From JABCZS01 sp041660525 (GTDB lineage: Bacteria; Pseudomonadota; Gammaproteobacteria; JABCZS01): 52,925 bases of DNA. Under the pieces are notes generated by a model, which was given only the letters and a program-made list of their open reading frames with translations, did not search any database and was not told where the DNA came from. Position numbers and translations under genes: made by a program. The stretch's first letter is position 1; each line of letters opens with the position of its first letter. Below are positions 27,301 to 35,781 of the stretch, one piece after another. The stretch spans positions 1-52,925 of the forward strand of contig JBAZWD010000013.1 in NCBI GenBank assembly GCA_041660525.1, given 5' to 3'.

Positions 27301-27405
27301 AGCATTATACCTCTCGCGCCTGTCTTGATTAGCGCGTTTTTTATCTGCTGACTCTTGAGCATGAGTAAAAGAATTACGCCTTGATAATGAAGGTTTTTGA
27401 TCCAT
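21331..27405 (-). CDS. Giant lipase-WD40 effector-like protein 2 (paralogue)
   Basis: The protein is 2,024 residues from the ATG at 27405, with AAGAGATTGAAC upstream; a TTG at 27411 is less likely. It is collinear with its neighbour. The lipase block has LLFTGHSLGGALATLAGARW (Ser about 374), TFGQPRIF and NIGDPVPLLP. A TPR-like part follows (KLGTMAFAAKQYELAKYAYS, about 891), then the kinase-like block HVKENPG (about 1066), DARPANWIV (about 1168) and SIDNDHVWV (about 1186). LRR (about 1455-1538), seven WD40 blades (about 1588-1881, several lacking the usual aspartates, e.g. GGAKAIKIW) and an LRR tail complete it. Two paralogues this long side by side point to an old tandem duplication. They are the only minus-strand genes between the maintenance and transfer blocks. 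Confidence 0.8.
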   Translation of the reverse strand: MDQKPSLSRRNSFTHAQESADKKRANQDRRERYNAWILHRSRDKRTDKQQKIIDEFYQTLQAFLTTLFTGIHAVAGGAVTPASDNGIIGLLQSCLQFIPHVGSLLNTVAQTVTDSQRQEQMKRISVLLGNFTQMDELGEDFAAQMTAYHQRELTHPSGETSRVATLFAPLSDAIKKVTDFILGKKDLPHAQQHRELLELIVAEFMLGLVQASALSDLPKNLADYLSAQQKNISHQELHPLVPWSDDKTTRWHNSYHALRLSFLAYEHKSKIEELAQHFGFTQQTGQYHYFLTEKDIRCFIFANEQQISCTFRGTNTITNAVINLDFTSYKFSEGYQVHRGFYMALAPIWEQLNQIFTEHQSSFPNATLLFTGHSLGGALATLAGARWLEQHPGDAQRLQVITFGQPRIFKQHALSQEVEKCFHRFVNIGDPVPLLPTESALNYRHIGQAYYFPEAEQSFSWTANLNNSGKTMSQHSLVNYLPALVTHAKNAQIHLVIDQDQLAFQQYEDQISYQLALYQRLDIPDTVPAINLPATMISHPQLPTPELAQLITSLQAQIACEDLNAINETTQQFQRYFQSVPTISFPYTRAVELENLLWDKKYSELSVNTQHAIIHAYYQCLLQGLFSQGGRGYQPKNINWESQLAAYRPLKTTADTAALVFTHLKLMSLLKLLVRQYAEPHSYLVQGLVTLQTLVQGEASDSQVRLHTIEKCNKQLNAAELPDDFAQVLLFDILATQTSIDLVLLTWARQYISSHRDSRLSTILLGSALNLWLRALTYFDAAVRHELLFGAEELVGLRFWLEKSYLLSNSAEEWVLAGMLQNGLQFAAKTTSDPLLQALNTSPIEQALNQVINDVTLDVNLRLSLLLRLYCLQQEKHSQNKQLTLEEQEKLGTMAFAAKQYELAKYAYSKAHTLSRISDNTQISSTTSGLAKTIASIIEQQLQNLSHNQTWERTQAALEILYYVPDHSSAIQILFTLGVGPQLDVIKQRLLLLGTAITEQEKNSALQSGKVVWTGAFSDSYVLSDATVAQLFDGKHIRVHNRDDKQEQEGRHRVACIGAGEQCLHVKENPGHTGLAFSAWALAVWMFYETKVQGHLLVPVEPVLIERHYQGKLQQIIVQASPTIMGENLRKVFKTAGDSTPEILNHLDKQNFSALASVSMLLDMEDARPANWIVERANNQIRLVSIDNDHVWVNDEINDQNKLMVKNIVYCLDNMSQPIDANVRTALLDRSFSHTNRMKAWLYNLQYYNERIIKVFGQELLKTLHERKQEEKKVILEAYSHPEALGRLYFKWFLLRRSLEENNILDHWTLFKAIQPRLASIYKNAKGAQPKERFDNLTKELFTRKGGTQTTTSQLTEMILGKVAKDYASFAQARTTPESLLQLLGDLQSNVMLDFIERDVLHGNLSLFRDIPQAHQHQEALLLLFSGQKFKPGVYTSEFHKEFLAALSNDLTVLTFKDNAFLKDEELVLLIKRMPKLERITLDACSRITGYVPGVLGRHSWLSKFCKRGVKEIKLKACESLNPDLLGTLPAIWQAFPQVGWDIQPPRTWDIVTVVDLAMTYPEKGIPIPTAKYLQGEALRKVTEVKKLTIKYSSTINVLTVLHNGWLAGGAKAIKIWEINSQGTQLLHTIQGHSNHVRALTVLPNGWVAGAEDNTIKIWEVNSQAAKLLHTVQGHSNVIHDLAVLPNGWLASSSSDHTIKIWEINAQEPKLLHTIPERMVWSLTVLPNGWLASGSMDSGLQGADGSIKIWEVNTQGTQLLHTIQGHTDLVWALIVLPNGWLAGAGGKAIKIWEVNAKGSKLLHTIQGHSDIVYSLTVLPNGWLASGSDDNTIKIWEVNAQGTQLLHTIQGHADALFSLTVLPNGWLASGSTDNTIKIWPLCGHALDDRLTNASKTIRLLHNTRELLISNRLRLEQVPLLLTKEVAKDLTTLDVSNTRITDALLEAILGCCPRLVDIKYDHCGWLTEKGIALITARKQALSSASNNINNLYAYHTYSDTMSNVNPSSATASASSSTKTNTQNYQT

Positions 27406-27411
27406 GTTCAA

Positions 27412-27738
27412 TCTCTTATTATTTTAATAAATCAACTAATAGTAACCATGATCCAATAGGTTTAAAACAGTCAAAGATAGTCGTCGTTAAACCCAGGCCA
27501 TGTTTGTAGTCCGTAAGATTATCATAATAGTGATGGGAAATAAAGAAAGTCATTTCCTGTTATTGTGATAGCTCAAATAGAGATTAAGACTCAATTGAAA
27601 ATTAAATTAACTTTGGCATTTAAATATTAAAAATATTCTGATGAGATCGCAGGCATGCAAGTAAAAAAGTAAAAAAAATGCATGTTGTCCTCCATCTAGG
27701 ACAGCTTCTATTCTATCTTCCCAATGCAAGGAGGGAAT
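27412..27738. promoter_or_regulatory. Divergent intergenic region with hairpins; candidate oriT/tra promoter region
   Basis: This 327-bp non-coding stretch lies upstream of both the giant-protein operon and the tra operon. It contains a nested hairpin: TATCATAATA (27520-27529) with TATTGTGATA (27561-27570), enclosing GGAAAT (27536-27541) and ATTTCC (27552-27557). It also contains a perfect hairpin TGTCCT-ccatct-AGGACA (27686-27703) just before the tra ribosome-binding site. MobF oriT sites are AT-rich with inverted repeats and often sit next to the accessory and relaxase genes, so oriT may be here. No known nic sequence was recognised. Confidence 0.4.
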
Positions 27739-28080
27739 ATGAAGCAAGTACAAATATCATTACGACTCAACAGATCTGAATACGAACAAGTAAAGCGGTA
27801 TGCAAAAAAAAATCATTTGAGTATCAATCAAATCTTACGTGATTTGCTTGACGGTAAGCGTTGCTTTTGTCTGCACCAAAATCTTTTGAATCATGCCAAT
27901 ACACATAGCTATACAGCCAGTGATGAAGATGAAAGAACAGTAGTTGCCACAAAAACCTTTGAGCTAGTTTATGAAAGTTTAATACTACTGCGTGATTTCA
28001 CTGCCATCACAAATCCAGAATTAACAGATTCAGCCACTGAAAAACGCCTTGCTTATTTTGAAGAAGCTGAAGAAAACTGA
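27739..28080 (+). CDS. Small conjugation accessory protein (ribbon-helix-helix-like)
   Basis: The protein is 113 residues from the ATG at 27739, which has a strong AGGAGGG site 5 bp upstream; an ATG at 27724 precedes that site and is not likely used. The N-terminus (MKQVQISLRLNRSEYEQVKR, then KNHLSINQILRDLLDG) has the strand-helix-helix pattern of MobC/TraM/TraY-type relaxosome proteins. The C-terminal half is acidic and helical (ERTVVATKTFELVYESLILL). Its stop overlaps the TraD start (TGATG). It probably helps the relaxase act at oriT or regulates the operon. Confidence 0.65.
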   Translation: MKQVQISLRLNRSEYEQVKRYAKKNHLSINQILRDLLDGKRCFCLHQNLLNHANTHSYTASDEDERTVVATKTFELVYESLILLRDFTAITNPELTDSATEKRLAYFEEAEEN

Positions 28081-29975
28081 TGAATTATTTTACTCGTGGC
28101 GGTCAAGTTTTTATTCATCAAGTATTGATGTGGACACAGGTAGTGATGAAGCTCACCGTTTTCTTTATGCTTATGTATGTTGTAATTTTAGGTATCACGT
28201 TTTGGCTCAAGACCAGTCACTTTGAGCGCAGTCTTGCTGGGCAATATTGGCTAACCCAATCCTTTGCAAGCAATCATGCGATGGTGGTTGTTGAATGGTA
28301 TCAGGGCACTACCTATTCTATGCGTGCCGATGAGTTTCTAGCAAACCAAAGCGTGCAACATATTGTAACAAACGTTAAGCATAAATTTGTAATCCAAGCC
28401 AGAAAAATTGCCATATGGATAATTGGATTATATTTCGTGGCCATAGGCTTATTGACACTCAAGGGCTTCACTCAATCACGACGTAAATTTCTGCGTGGCT
28501 CAAAACTAATTTCTCCTGAAGCGCTAACCCGCCATTTGCAGTTGCGATTTAAAGCATCTCGTATTACTCTTGGTGGTGTCCCTCTTGTTAAAGAAACAAG
28601 ACGCAAACATATCTTGTTAATTGGAGCCACTGGTAGCGGTAAAACACAAGGAATATTAGAATTATTAAAAGGTTTTCGTGATGAAGGTTATAAAATTATT
28701 ATCATTGATCCTGAATGCACTGCTGTTAAATATTTTTACCGCAATCACCATGACATAATCATCAATCCTATGGATGCCAGAGCCAAACCTTGGCATTTTT
28801 GGTCAGATGCAAGAAACGAATCACAACTTGAATACATTGCAGCCAGTCTAGTTCCTGAACCTAAAAGCGGAGCAGATCCATTTTGGCACCAGGCTTCCCG
28901 TGTTTTATTTTTAGAGACAGCCAAAATAGTCTTGCGTGAACGTCACGAATATCAAGGCGATGTGAATGGCAAGCCTGGAGTGAAGCGTCTGCTATCTCTT
29001 TTAACCACAGCTGATTTAAAAATATTGGAAAAAGCTTTAAAAGGTACTGTAGCTGAAGCGATGGTTAGCAGTGATGCTGAGAAAATAGCCTTAAGCGTAA
29101 AAGCCACTTTGTCCGCCTATATGCGTTGTCTTGAGTTACTTGAAAATAATGATCATGGATTCTCGATTCGAGAATGGGTGCATGATAAGAATGACGCTTG
29201 GCTCTTTATCACCTCGCGTGAAGACATGCATGAAACCTTCAAGCCCTTACTGTCCGTAATGCTAGATGTCGTCGCTAATGAGATGCTAACGCTCGATGAA
29301 GACCCCAAACGTAAGATTGCTGTAGTTATTGATGAAGAAGCAAGCCTTAACCCTTCCCGCTCTTTGCAAGAAGTAAGGGCAAGAGGTAGTAAGCGTGGCA
29401 TTCAAGTGATCTCTGGTTACCAAACTACAGCGCAAGCGGTAGCCCTTTCAAATAGTGCCAGCGCCCAAGCGCTTTCTTCGATGTACGGCACACGCGTTTA
29501 CTTCATGTGTAATGATGCCGATTCGGCGCGCCAAGCCTCTCGTGATTTGGGCCAACAAGAAATTATTGAAAATAATGAACAGATATCATTTGGTGCAAAT
29601 ACTATCCGTGATGGAGTAAGTTTAAGCCAACAACGCAGAGTTGTTGATTTGGTAATGCCAGAACAAATCATGAACCTTAAACCCCTCCACGCTTATCTAC
29701 GTCTTTCAGGTAATTATCCCATTACACAAATAAAGGTGGATATATCTCCATTTAATCTCATTAATGAGGGCTTTGTGGCAAAACATTTAACTATTCCAGC
29801 TCCGGTATTGCCCAATAAGGATAATAAGGACAATGGCTCTACCCACGATGATGAAAAAAATACTGAAACAGCAGTAAACAATAGTGTCTCTGCAATACCA
29901 GCCAATCCGAACGAAAAAGAAAAGCGTATCGAACGATTTGCCTCATCAAAAGCAAATATCGATCGAGGTAAATAA
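28080..29975 (+). CDS. traD: Type IV coupling protein (TraD/VirD4 family)
   Basis: The protein is 631 residues. Two N-terminal membrane helices (about 20-43, VVMKLTVFFMLMYVVILGIT; about 108-127, KIAIWIIGLYFVAIGLLTL) anchor it. The ATPase has Walker A LLIGATGSGKTQ (Lys188) and Walker B IAVVIDEEASLNP, with FITSREDMHETF and SKRGIQVISGYQT between and after. This is the TraD/TrwB group that delivers the relaxase-DNA complex to the mating channel. The C-terminus is Asn/Asp/Lys-rich and presumably docks substrate. It overlaps both neighbours (TGATG and TAATG), giving a tightly coupled operon with the relaxase. Confidence 0.9.
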   Translation: MNYFTRGGQVFIHQVLMWTQVVMKLTVFFMLMYVVILGITFWLKTSHFERSLAGQYWLTQSFASNHAMVVVEWYQGTTYSMRADEFLANQSVQHIVTNVKHKFVIQARKIAIWIIGLYFVAIGLLTLKGFTQSRRKFLRGSKLISPEALTRHLQLRFKASRITLGGVPLVKETRRKHILLIGATGSGKTQGILELLKGFRDEGYKIIIIDPECTAVKYFYRNHHDIIINPMDARAKPWHFWSDARNESQLEYIAASLVPEPKSGADPFWHQASRVLFLETAKIVLRERHEYQGDVNGKPGVKRLLSLLTTADLKILEKALKGTVAEAMVSSDAEKIALSVKATLSAYMRCLELLENNDHGFSIREWVHDKNDAWLFITSREDMHETFKPLLSVMLDVVANEMLTLDEDPKRKIAVVIDEEASLNPSRSLQEVRARGSKRGIQVISGYQTTAQAVALSNSASAQALSSMYGTRVYFMCNDADSARQASRDLGQQEIIENNEQISFGANTIRDGVSLSQQRRVVDLVMPEQIMNLKPLHAYLRLSGNYPITQIKVDISPFNLINEGFVAKHLTIPAPVLPNKDNKDNGSTHDDEKNTETAVNNSVSAIPANPNEKEKRIERFASSKANIDRGK

Positions 29976-32900
29976 TGCTATCTGTTCAACCTCTCACCAG
30001 CGCTATTGATGCGGCAAAATATTATCAGGGTGTACTGGACTATTATGCAGGAAATGAAAACCCAATCAACTTGGAATGGCAAGGCAAAGCACTTGATAGT
30101 CTTTATCCTCATACCAAGCCCAGCATGGAAGATTTTAAACAGTTGCTTGCAGGAAAATTACCGAATGGTCAAATATTGGGGCGCACAGAAGATGGAGAAA
30201 TTAAACATCGACCTGGAATAGATTTAACCTTCTCCGCACCAAAATCAGTTTCAATTATGGCGCTGCTTTATGGAGATAAAGACGTTACCAATGCTCATAG
30301 TATTGCGGTTACTCAAACACTTAGTTTTTTTGAAAACAGCTTGTTGCAAACCCGCATCAATGGTGCAGCCGCGCCTGCTGACAAAGTTGTGTTTACTAAA
30401 TTTTTAGAATTTTTATCACGGGAACTTGATCCCCAAATGCATACGCATTGTATTCTGCTAAATCTTTGTCAGAATCAAGATGGCAAATTTCGCTCAATTT
30501 TTTCAGATTCAGTTTTAGAGAACAAAATGCTAGGTGGTGTAATCTACCGTTCTTTCTTAGCTGTTGAATTACAAAAATTAGGTTATGAAATTGAAATCAC
30601 TGATGAGAAAGCTACCTTTGAAATCAAAGGAGTTCCTAAGCAATTAATAGATTTATTTTCAAAACGCAGCCAGCAAATTAATGCTAAGGCTTTCGAGCTG
30701 GGTCGTCATGATGCTGAATTTAAAGCTACCCTCAATCTCACCACTCGAAAAAATAAAACGTCTGAGACTGCCTTCACTCAACAGCAAGAACAATGGAAAT
30801 TAGAGGCGCGGGAACTATGTCAGCATTTAAAAATTGAACTTGGTAAAAGCTTTGCTCAATTTAAAAATAATACAGGCTATCGTATTCGTGACGGTAATAA
30901 AATAGCTGATGAAGCCATTCAAGCCGGTATTGCTAAACTCGATTTATTCAAGCGCATGAGCGCAGAGCAAGAAATTATTCTAGAAGCTACGCGTTTAACG
31001 CTAGGTAAAGTGTTGCCTAAGCACATTGAGGCTGCGTTTGAGAGAGCAAAACAAATTGGGTTGATTCAGCCATTACGTTTCAATGAAAACGGTCATGCTC
31101 AGCGCAAAGCTTATTATATTTCAGCTAACAATAGTGCGCTTAGCCATGAACTAAAAGCGCAAATACAAAAGCCATTTACTAATCGGCTACACACAAATTT
31201 GCTTAGCCTTGTTGCAACAAAATGGGTTATCAATAAATCATTTACTAATGCTAAAGACAATGAAGTTTATAAACAATTAATTGATTTTGTAATCACAAAA
31301 AATATCCGTGAAATGATAGTCGATAATCTTTGCCCTAAAGTAGATAAACATTTTTTGCAACGTGCTAAATCATTTGCATCTCTTTTAGGTGTTAAAGTTT
31401 TACATCTGAGCGTCTCAGACGTTGATAGAAAAATCTGCGCACAAGCAAGGCTTAAAACCTGGGGTCTTAATTATTTAAATAGCGCTTTCATTAAACGCGG
31501 AAGTATATTTTTGGTGCATGGCAGCGAAAAGCTTCTCTATGCTCAAATGCATACCATCAGCAACATAGCCAATAAACATGATTGTAAAATTATTTGGGCC
31601 AATGATAAAGATATTCATCCCCTAGATAGGCGACTCTCACCTATCGAGCTGATTGCTCCTTATATACCAAGAAGTCATTTTCCAGTGGGAACTAATCATC
31701 GTTTGTCCTATGACATTATCAATGATACCCATCCCCTTCGATTTGAAAATATAGGCCAAGATAATTTTTTACAAAATTTTGCTAAGCAGTTTTCCAACCA
31801 TAATGATGCGCTGCTATTATCCTACCAAAAAGATACAGTAAATCGTTTAGTGCGCAACCAACTTGTAGGTGAAGGCAAGCTTGAGGCAGGAGTTCGAGTC
31901 ACAAACTATGTTCATGAATATTTAAATATTATCGACATAAAACGTCCTACTTCTTATGAAGCAGGAGACATCATTCGTTTAAACAATCTGCAACTTATCA
32001 GTATGAGTGAAAATCTAATACTTAAATTAAAAAGTAACCAGTATCGTGCGAGCGAACATTTTAAGGTGACTATGATTGATGGAGCTGTGCTTACACTTTC
32101 ACATAGTAAACATCAAACCACCCATAATCTTAATCTTCAAGATATTACTGACTACAAAGACCTTAGCTTATTCAAAGAATCTTCAATAAAAATTGCTGTG
32201 GGCGATAAGCTAGTCCTACCTAATTTTGATATTTACGGCAAAGCCTATCAAAACAAAATGGGCACCATAGAAAGCATAGATAACAATGCCATTCACCTAA
32301 AATTACCACATCATGAAAAGCCATTGGTACTTTATCTCAAAGATAATAAAGGGTATGAACGACCAGTTTTTTCTGATTATGCTTATTGTCTGCATCCAGC
32401 CACAAATGTACAGGGTGTTAATCATTATCATATGGATTGCAGAGCTAACCTTAGTATTAATGTCCTGCGTACCTTAACAGGTATGCAAGATAAAAATGTG
32501 ACTCTATACACGGATAGCCCGCAAGGAGTTGTACACGCCTTAGAATCCATCCGTGGTGATTTAACAATCACAACATCAAACAAAGGTAACAATTTAACCA
32601 AAGATTTATCTTTTGATGCAGTCATGAAAAAGCACGAACCTAATGATGAGTTAAAATTAAATGCTGCTAAAGCTGCATTCAACCAAGCACTTGCCCAGCT
32701 CACCACTGAAGGTAAAACTAAACTTTCAAAATCTCATATCCTTCGTAAAGCGCTGAGTTTAACTTTGGGCAGAGCGCAGATTCAAGATGTACAACAAACA
32801 TTTGAGGCTTTGGTGTCAGCAGGAGATATTGTGAGCGAAGGAAATTATTACACTTCCAGTTGGGTGATTCAGCATCGTGAGAATTTGATAGAAGCTTTTA

Positions 32901-35683
32901 AAGGATTAAGAGATAAAAGCATAGAGCCAAGCAAAGATAATGTAGTACAACAAAAAATTGGAGTTCCGCGCTTAGACGAATCTGCTGTTAACAATTATCT
33001 GCAACAACAGAGCATCAAACTGAGTAATGCCCCAATCAAAGCCATCGTCGATTTAGTTTCGCATGATAATGCTCTAGCTATCCTACAAGGCCCAGCAGGC
33101 AGCGCAAAAACCTCCTTAGTATTAAAGCATGTAGCAGCCCTCTTTCGGACAAATCAATGCAAAGTTATTGGGATTGCGCCACAACATAGTCAAAAAGATG
33201 AACTAGCTCGCAAAGCGGGCATTGATACAATGACAACTCAAAAATTCCTGCAACTTGAAAAATCATATCAGTTGCAAGAAGTAATGGAAAAAGGAAATAC
33301 AATAGTACTCGTCGATGAGTCCTCTATGCTCAGTTATAAAGAAATGTTGGAATTAACTTATATCGCAGATCGATACAGTGCACGCATGATTTTTGCAGGC
33401 GATAGTCAGCAACTAGATTCGCCCCGCTCTGCACAGCCCTTTTTACATTTACAACAACAAGAAGGAATGAAAGTAGCAGAATTAAGAAAAATCTATCGTC
33501 AGTGTGCAATCAAGCGACCTGAGTTGCATAAAGCTATCGTTTCACTCGCACGTTTGAAACCAGGTGAAAAGGCTCAAAGCCTTGCTCCATATTTACGCCA
33601 CAATCAAGAGAATAAAAACCTTATCGATATTCTCTGTGAAACCTACAATAAATTGCCACAGTTTTTAAAAGACGATTGCTTGATACTGGCACTGACTAAT
33701 GCAGAGCGACAAACAATTAATGAACGCCTACATATACAAACAGGCCCTCACTTTAAACAAGTCATGTTAAAAAGCCAAGATTTAAATACTGAAAAGCGTT
33801 ATCGCGCTGCATACTATACCGATGGATATATTTTAAAATTTAATAAAGAAATTAAGGCAGCGGGCATTGCTGCCAACACTTACTGGCAAATTGTTAATAT
33901 CAATGTACATAATAATAAATTGACTCTAGCAAGCTGCGAACTCGATAAAACAGGAATCTTAAAGCGAGAACATATTATTACTATTGATCCCATGCGAAAA
34001 ATTTTTCACCAGCCCAATACATTAGAATATTTTGAAACGAAAACACAATCTTTATCCGTGGGTGATAAGGTAATGCTTACAAATAATATTCGACATACAT
34101 CTTTAATCCCACTCAATACCTCAAAACAAGGTATTCTGAAAAATATCAGTGAATCAAACTTTACTATTGATTTTGGCAACAACGAAATTATAAAACTCGA
34201 GCGTAATCAGCTTAGTCACGCATTTATCGACTTAGGCTATGCCCGCACCTACCACAACGCACAAAGCTTAGATGCAGCCTGCGTATTAATGCTTGCAGAT
34301 CTTGATAATAAACACATGTTGAATTACTCAAGTAATTATGTGGGTGCTACCCGCTCAAAGAAGTTCCTGCGAATCTTCACGCAAGACAAAGAATCATACT
34401 TGAAACAAACTCAAAAATCTTACCAAGGGATAACTTATCAAAATAAAAAGCCAAAAGAACAAGCAAAGTTGGATATTAACGAGATCAAACTATTAGATGA
34501 TTTAAGTATTAAGATAGAACGTCATGCACAAAAATTATTTGGGGAGCCGAAAAAAGTCTTGAATGCTGCTTTGCTTTATGGTAGCGAGAATATCAGCAAA
34601 GGTGTCCTCATTATGACGCAAAATCAGCATGCTTTTAAACGGGGCGATTGTTTGTATGCAAATACAAAATTAGATTTTGTCTCACTGATTGAATTGCTTC
34701 ATAAATGCAAACGGGAGGAAGCGCTAAAATTTGCCGCCGAAAATATTTTAAGACAACCTATTGAAGATTACCAACGACGCATTACAAATTACCCTGCTCC
34801 ACAAAACCAATCTATTGTTACACGTGAAAATGCAAAACTACGCCCATTTTTGGAAGCAAAAACAGACACTATCGCTTCACGTGCTCAAGGAATTGAAAAA
34901 GCACAACGTTTATATCAACAATCTAGACCAGCGAAGAACACGTTAGCCGAGACATACTTAGTCACGCATCGCCATATACCCAAAGCAATTATCCACCAGC
35001 ACTCTAATGATATTCGCTTTATTAACTACAACCGTCACCCTGCTACCCTTTTTCCTCTGCGTGATAAAGATGGCAATATTCAAGCTGTGCATCTAGTTTA
35101 TTTAGATGCTAAAACTGCACAAAAAAACAAAATAACAATCGGACGTCATACTAATGCCTTCACTTTAGCCAAACAAACTTTCGGGCCAATGAAGGGAGCC
35201 AGTATTCAATTAGGTGATTCGCGCGGGATTCCACATCTAGCTGAGGGCCCTGAAACTGGACTAAGTATACTTGCCATAAATCCCAAGGCTCGTGTACATA
35301 TCACTTGCAGTTTAACTAATATCCCATTCGCACCAATTAAATATTTGCCAGATAAAGTCATATATTGCGCTGATAATGACATCGTTGGTGATAAAGCTGA
35401 ACAGGCTAAAAAAAACTTACTCACTACCATTGAAAAATTAACCGTAAATCACTCGGCATCTGTACATTTGGTTGTACCTAAATTGCTCAATGAGCAAAAA
35501 ACAGATTTTAATGATCTCTTAAGTAAACAAGGCTTAGAAGAAGCGCGCAATATATTCGAGCAAACTGTGAAAACAAATATCAGATTTAAAACACAGGATT
35601 TCAAAGAGATAAATCAAGCGCAGCAAAAATTTGAACGTTTAATCAATGCTGGCAAACAGATTAATACTGAGTATTTTCGATAA
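29975..35683 (+). CDS. traI: MobF relaxase-helicase (TraI/TrwC) with C-terminal Toprim domain
   Basis: The protein is 1,902 residues. The MobF relaxase occupies about 1-300, with Tyr16-Tyr17 and Tyr23-Tyr24 placed as in F TraI, and LDPQMHTHCILLN gives His156 and His158. The position matching the first metal-binding His of F TraI (FxHxxSR) reads F-L-E-F-L-S-R, that is Glu145. A RecD-like helicase follows in the middle: GPAGSAKTS (Walker A with Ala before Lys), IVLVDESSMLS, FAGDSQQLDS and VGATRSKKFL. A stretch ahead of it (about 400-800) is probably a degenerate first helicase. The C-terminus has a Toprim/primase-like domain (LAEGPETGLSIL at about 1754, VIYCADNDIVGD at about 1797, then TDFNDLL). 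It nicks oriT, stays bound to the 5' end and unwinds the strand. The Toprim fusion may aid priming in the recipient. Confidence 0.88.
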   Translation: MLSVQPLTSAIDAAKYYQGVLDYYAGNENPINLEWQGKALDSLYPHTKPSMEDFKQLLAGKLPNGQILGRTEDGEIKHRPGIDLTFSAPKSVSIMALLYGDKDVTNAHSIAVTQTLSFFENSLLQTRINGAAAPADKVVFTKFLEFLSRELDPQMHTHCILLNLCQNQDGKFRSIFSDSVLENKMLGGVIYRSFLAVELQKLGYEIEITDEKATFEIKGVPKQLIDLFSKRSQQINAKAFELGRHDAEFKATLNLTTRKNKTSETAFTQQQEQWKLEARELCQHLKIELGKSFAQFKNNTGYRIRDGNKIADEAIQAGIAKLDLFKRMSAEQEIILEATRLTLGKVLPKHIEAAFERAKQIGLIQPLRFNENGHAQRKAYYISANNSALSHELKAQIQKPFTNRLHTNLLSLVATKWVINKSFTNAKDNEVYKQLIDFVITKNIREMIVDNLCPKVDKHFLQRAKSFASLLGVKVLHLSVSDVDRKICAQARLKTWGLNYLNSAFIKRGSIFLVHGSEKLLYAQMHTISNIANKHDCKIIWANDKDIHPLDRRLSPIELIAPYIPRSHFPVGTNHRLSYDIINDTHPLRFENIGQDNFLQNFAKQFSNHNDALLLSYQKDTVNRLVRNQLVGEGKLEAGVRVTNYVHEYLNIIDIKRPTSYEAGDIIRLNNLQLISMSENLILKLKSNQYRASEHFKVTMIDGAVLTLSHSKHQTTHNLNLQDITDYKDLSLFKESSIKIAVGDKLVLPNFDIYGKAYQNKMGTIESIDNNAIHLKLPHHEKPLVLYLKDNKGYERPVFSDYAYCLHPATNVQGVNHYHMDCRANLSINVLRTLTGMQDKNVTLYTDSPQGVVHALESIRGDLTITTSNKGNNLTKDLSFDAVMKKHEPNDELKLNAAKAAFNQALAQLTTEGKTKLSKSHILRKALSLTLGRAQIQDVQQTFEALVSAGDIVSEGNYYTSSWVIQHRENLIEAFKGLRDKSIEPSKDNVVQQKIGVPRLDESAVNNYLQQQSIKLSNAPIKAIVDLVSHDNALAILQGPAGSAKTSLVLKHVAALFRTNQCKVIGIAPQHSQKDELARKAGIDTMTTQKFLQLEKSYQLQEVMEKGNTIVLVDESSMLSYKEMLELTYIADRYSARMIFAGDSQQLDSPRSAQPFLHLQQQEGMKVAELRKIYRQCAIKRPELHKAIVSLARLKPGEKAQSLAPYLRHNQENKNLIDILCETYNKLPQFLKDDCLILALTNAERQTINERLHIQTGPHFKQVMLKSQDLNTEKRYRAAYYTDGYILKFNKEIKAAGIAANTYWQIVNINVHNNKLTLASCELDKTGILKREHIITIDPMRKIFHQPNTLEYFETKTQSLSVGDKVMLTNNIRHTSLIPLNTSKQGILKNISESNFTIDFGNNEIIKLERNQLSHAFIDLGYARTYHNAQSLDAACVLMLADLDNKHMLNYSSNYVGATRSKKFLRIFTQDKESYLKQTQKSYQGITYQNKKPKEQAKLDINEIKLLDDLSIKIERHAQKLFGEPKKVLNAALLYGSENISKGVLIMTQNQHAFKRGDCLYANTKLDFVSLIELLHKCKREEALKFAAENILRQPIEDYQRRITNYPAPQNQSIVTRENAKLRPFLEAKTDTIASRAQGIEKAQRLYQQSRPAKNTLAETYLVTHRHIPKAIIHQHSNDIRFINYNRHPATLFPLRDKDGNIQAVHLVYLDAKTAQKNKITIGRHTNAFTLAKQTFGPMKGASIQLGDSRGIPHLAEGPETGLSILAINPKARVHITCSLTNIPFAPIKYLPDKVIYCADNDIVGDKAEQAKKNLLTTIEKLTVNHSASVHLVVPKLLNEQKTDFNDLLSKQGLEEARNIFEQTVKTNIRFKTQDFKEINQAQQKFERLINAGKQINTEYFR

Positions 35684-35781
35684 ATATTTAAGAATTCATA
35701 TGATGGCAGTACATATAATGAAAATATATGCTAAAGTATTGTAGTTCAATATTCACAACACAATATTCTGGAGACGAAACG

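Noticed and set aside
28080..35683. Reading the TraD-TraI pair as a complete conjugation system
   Set aside because: No mating-channel genes are in the window, so only DNA processing and coupling are supported.
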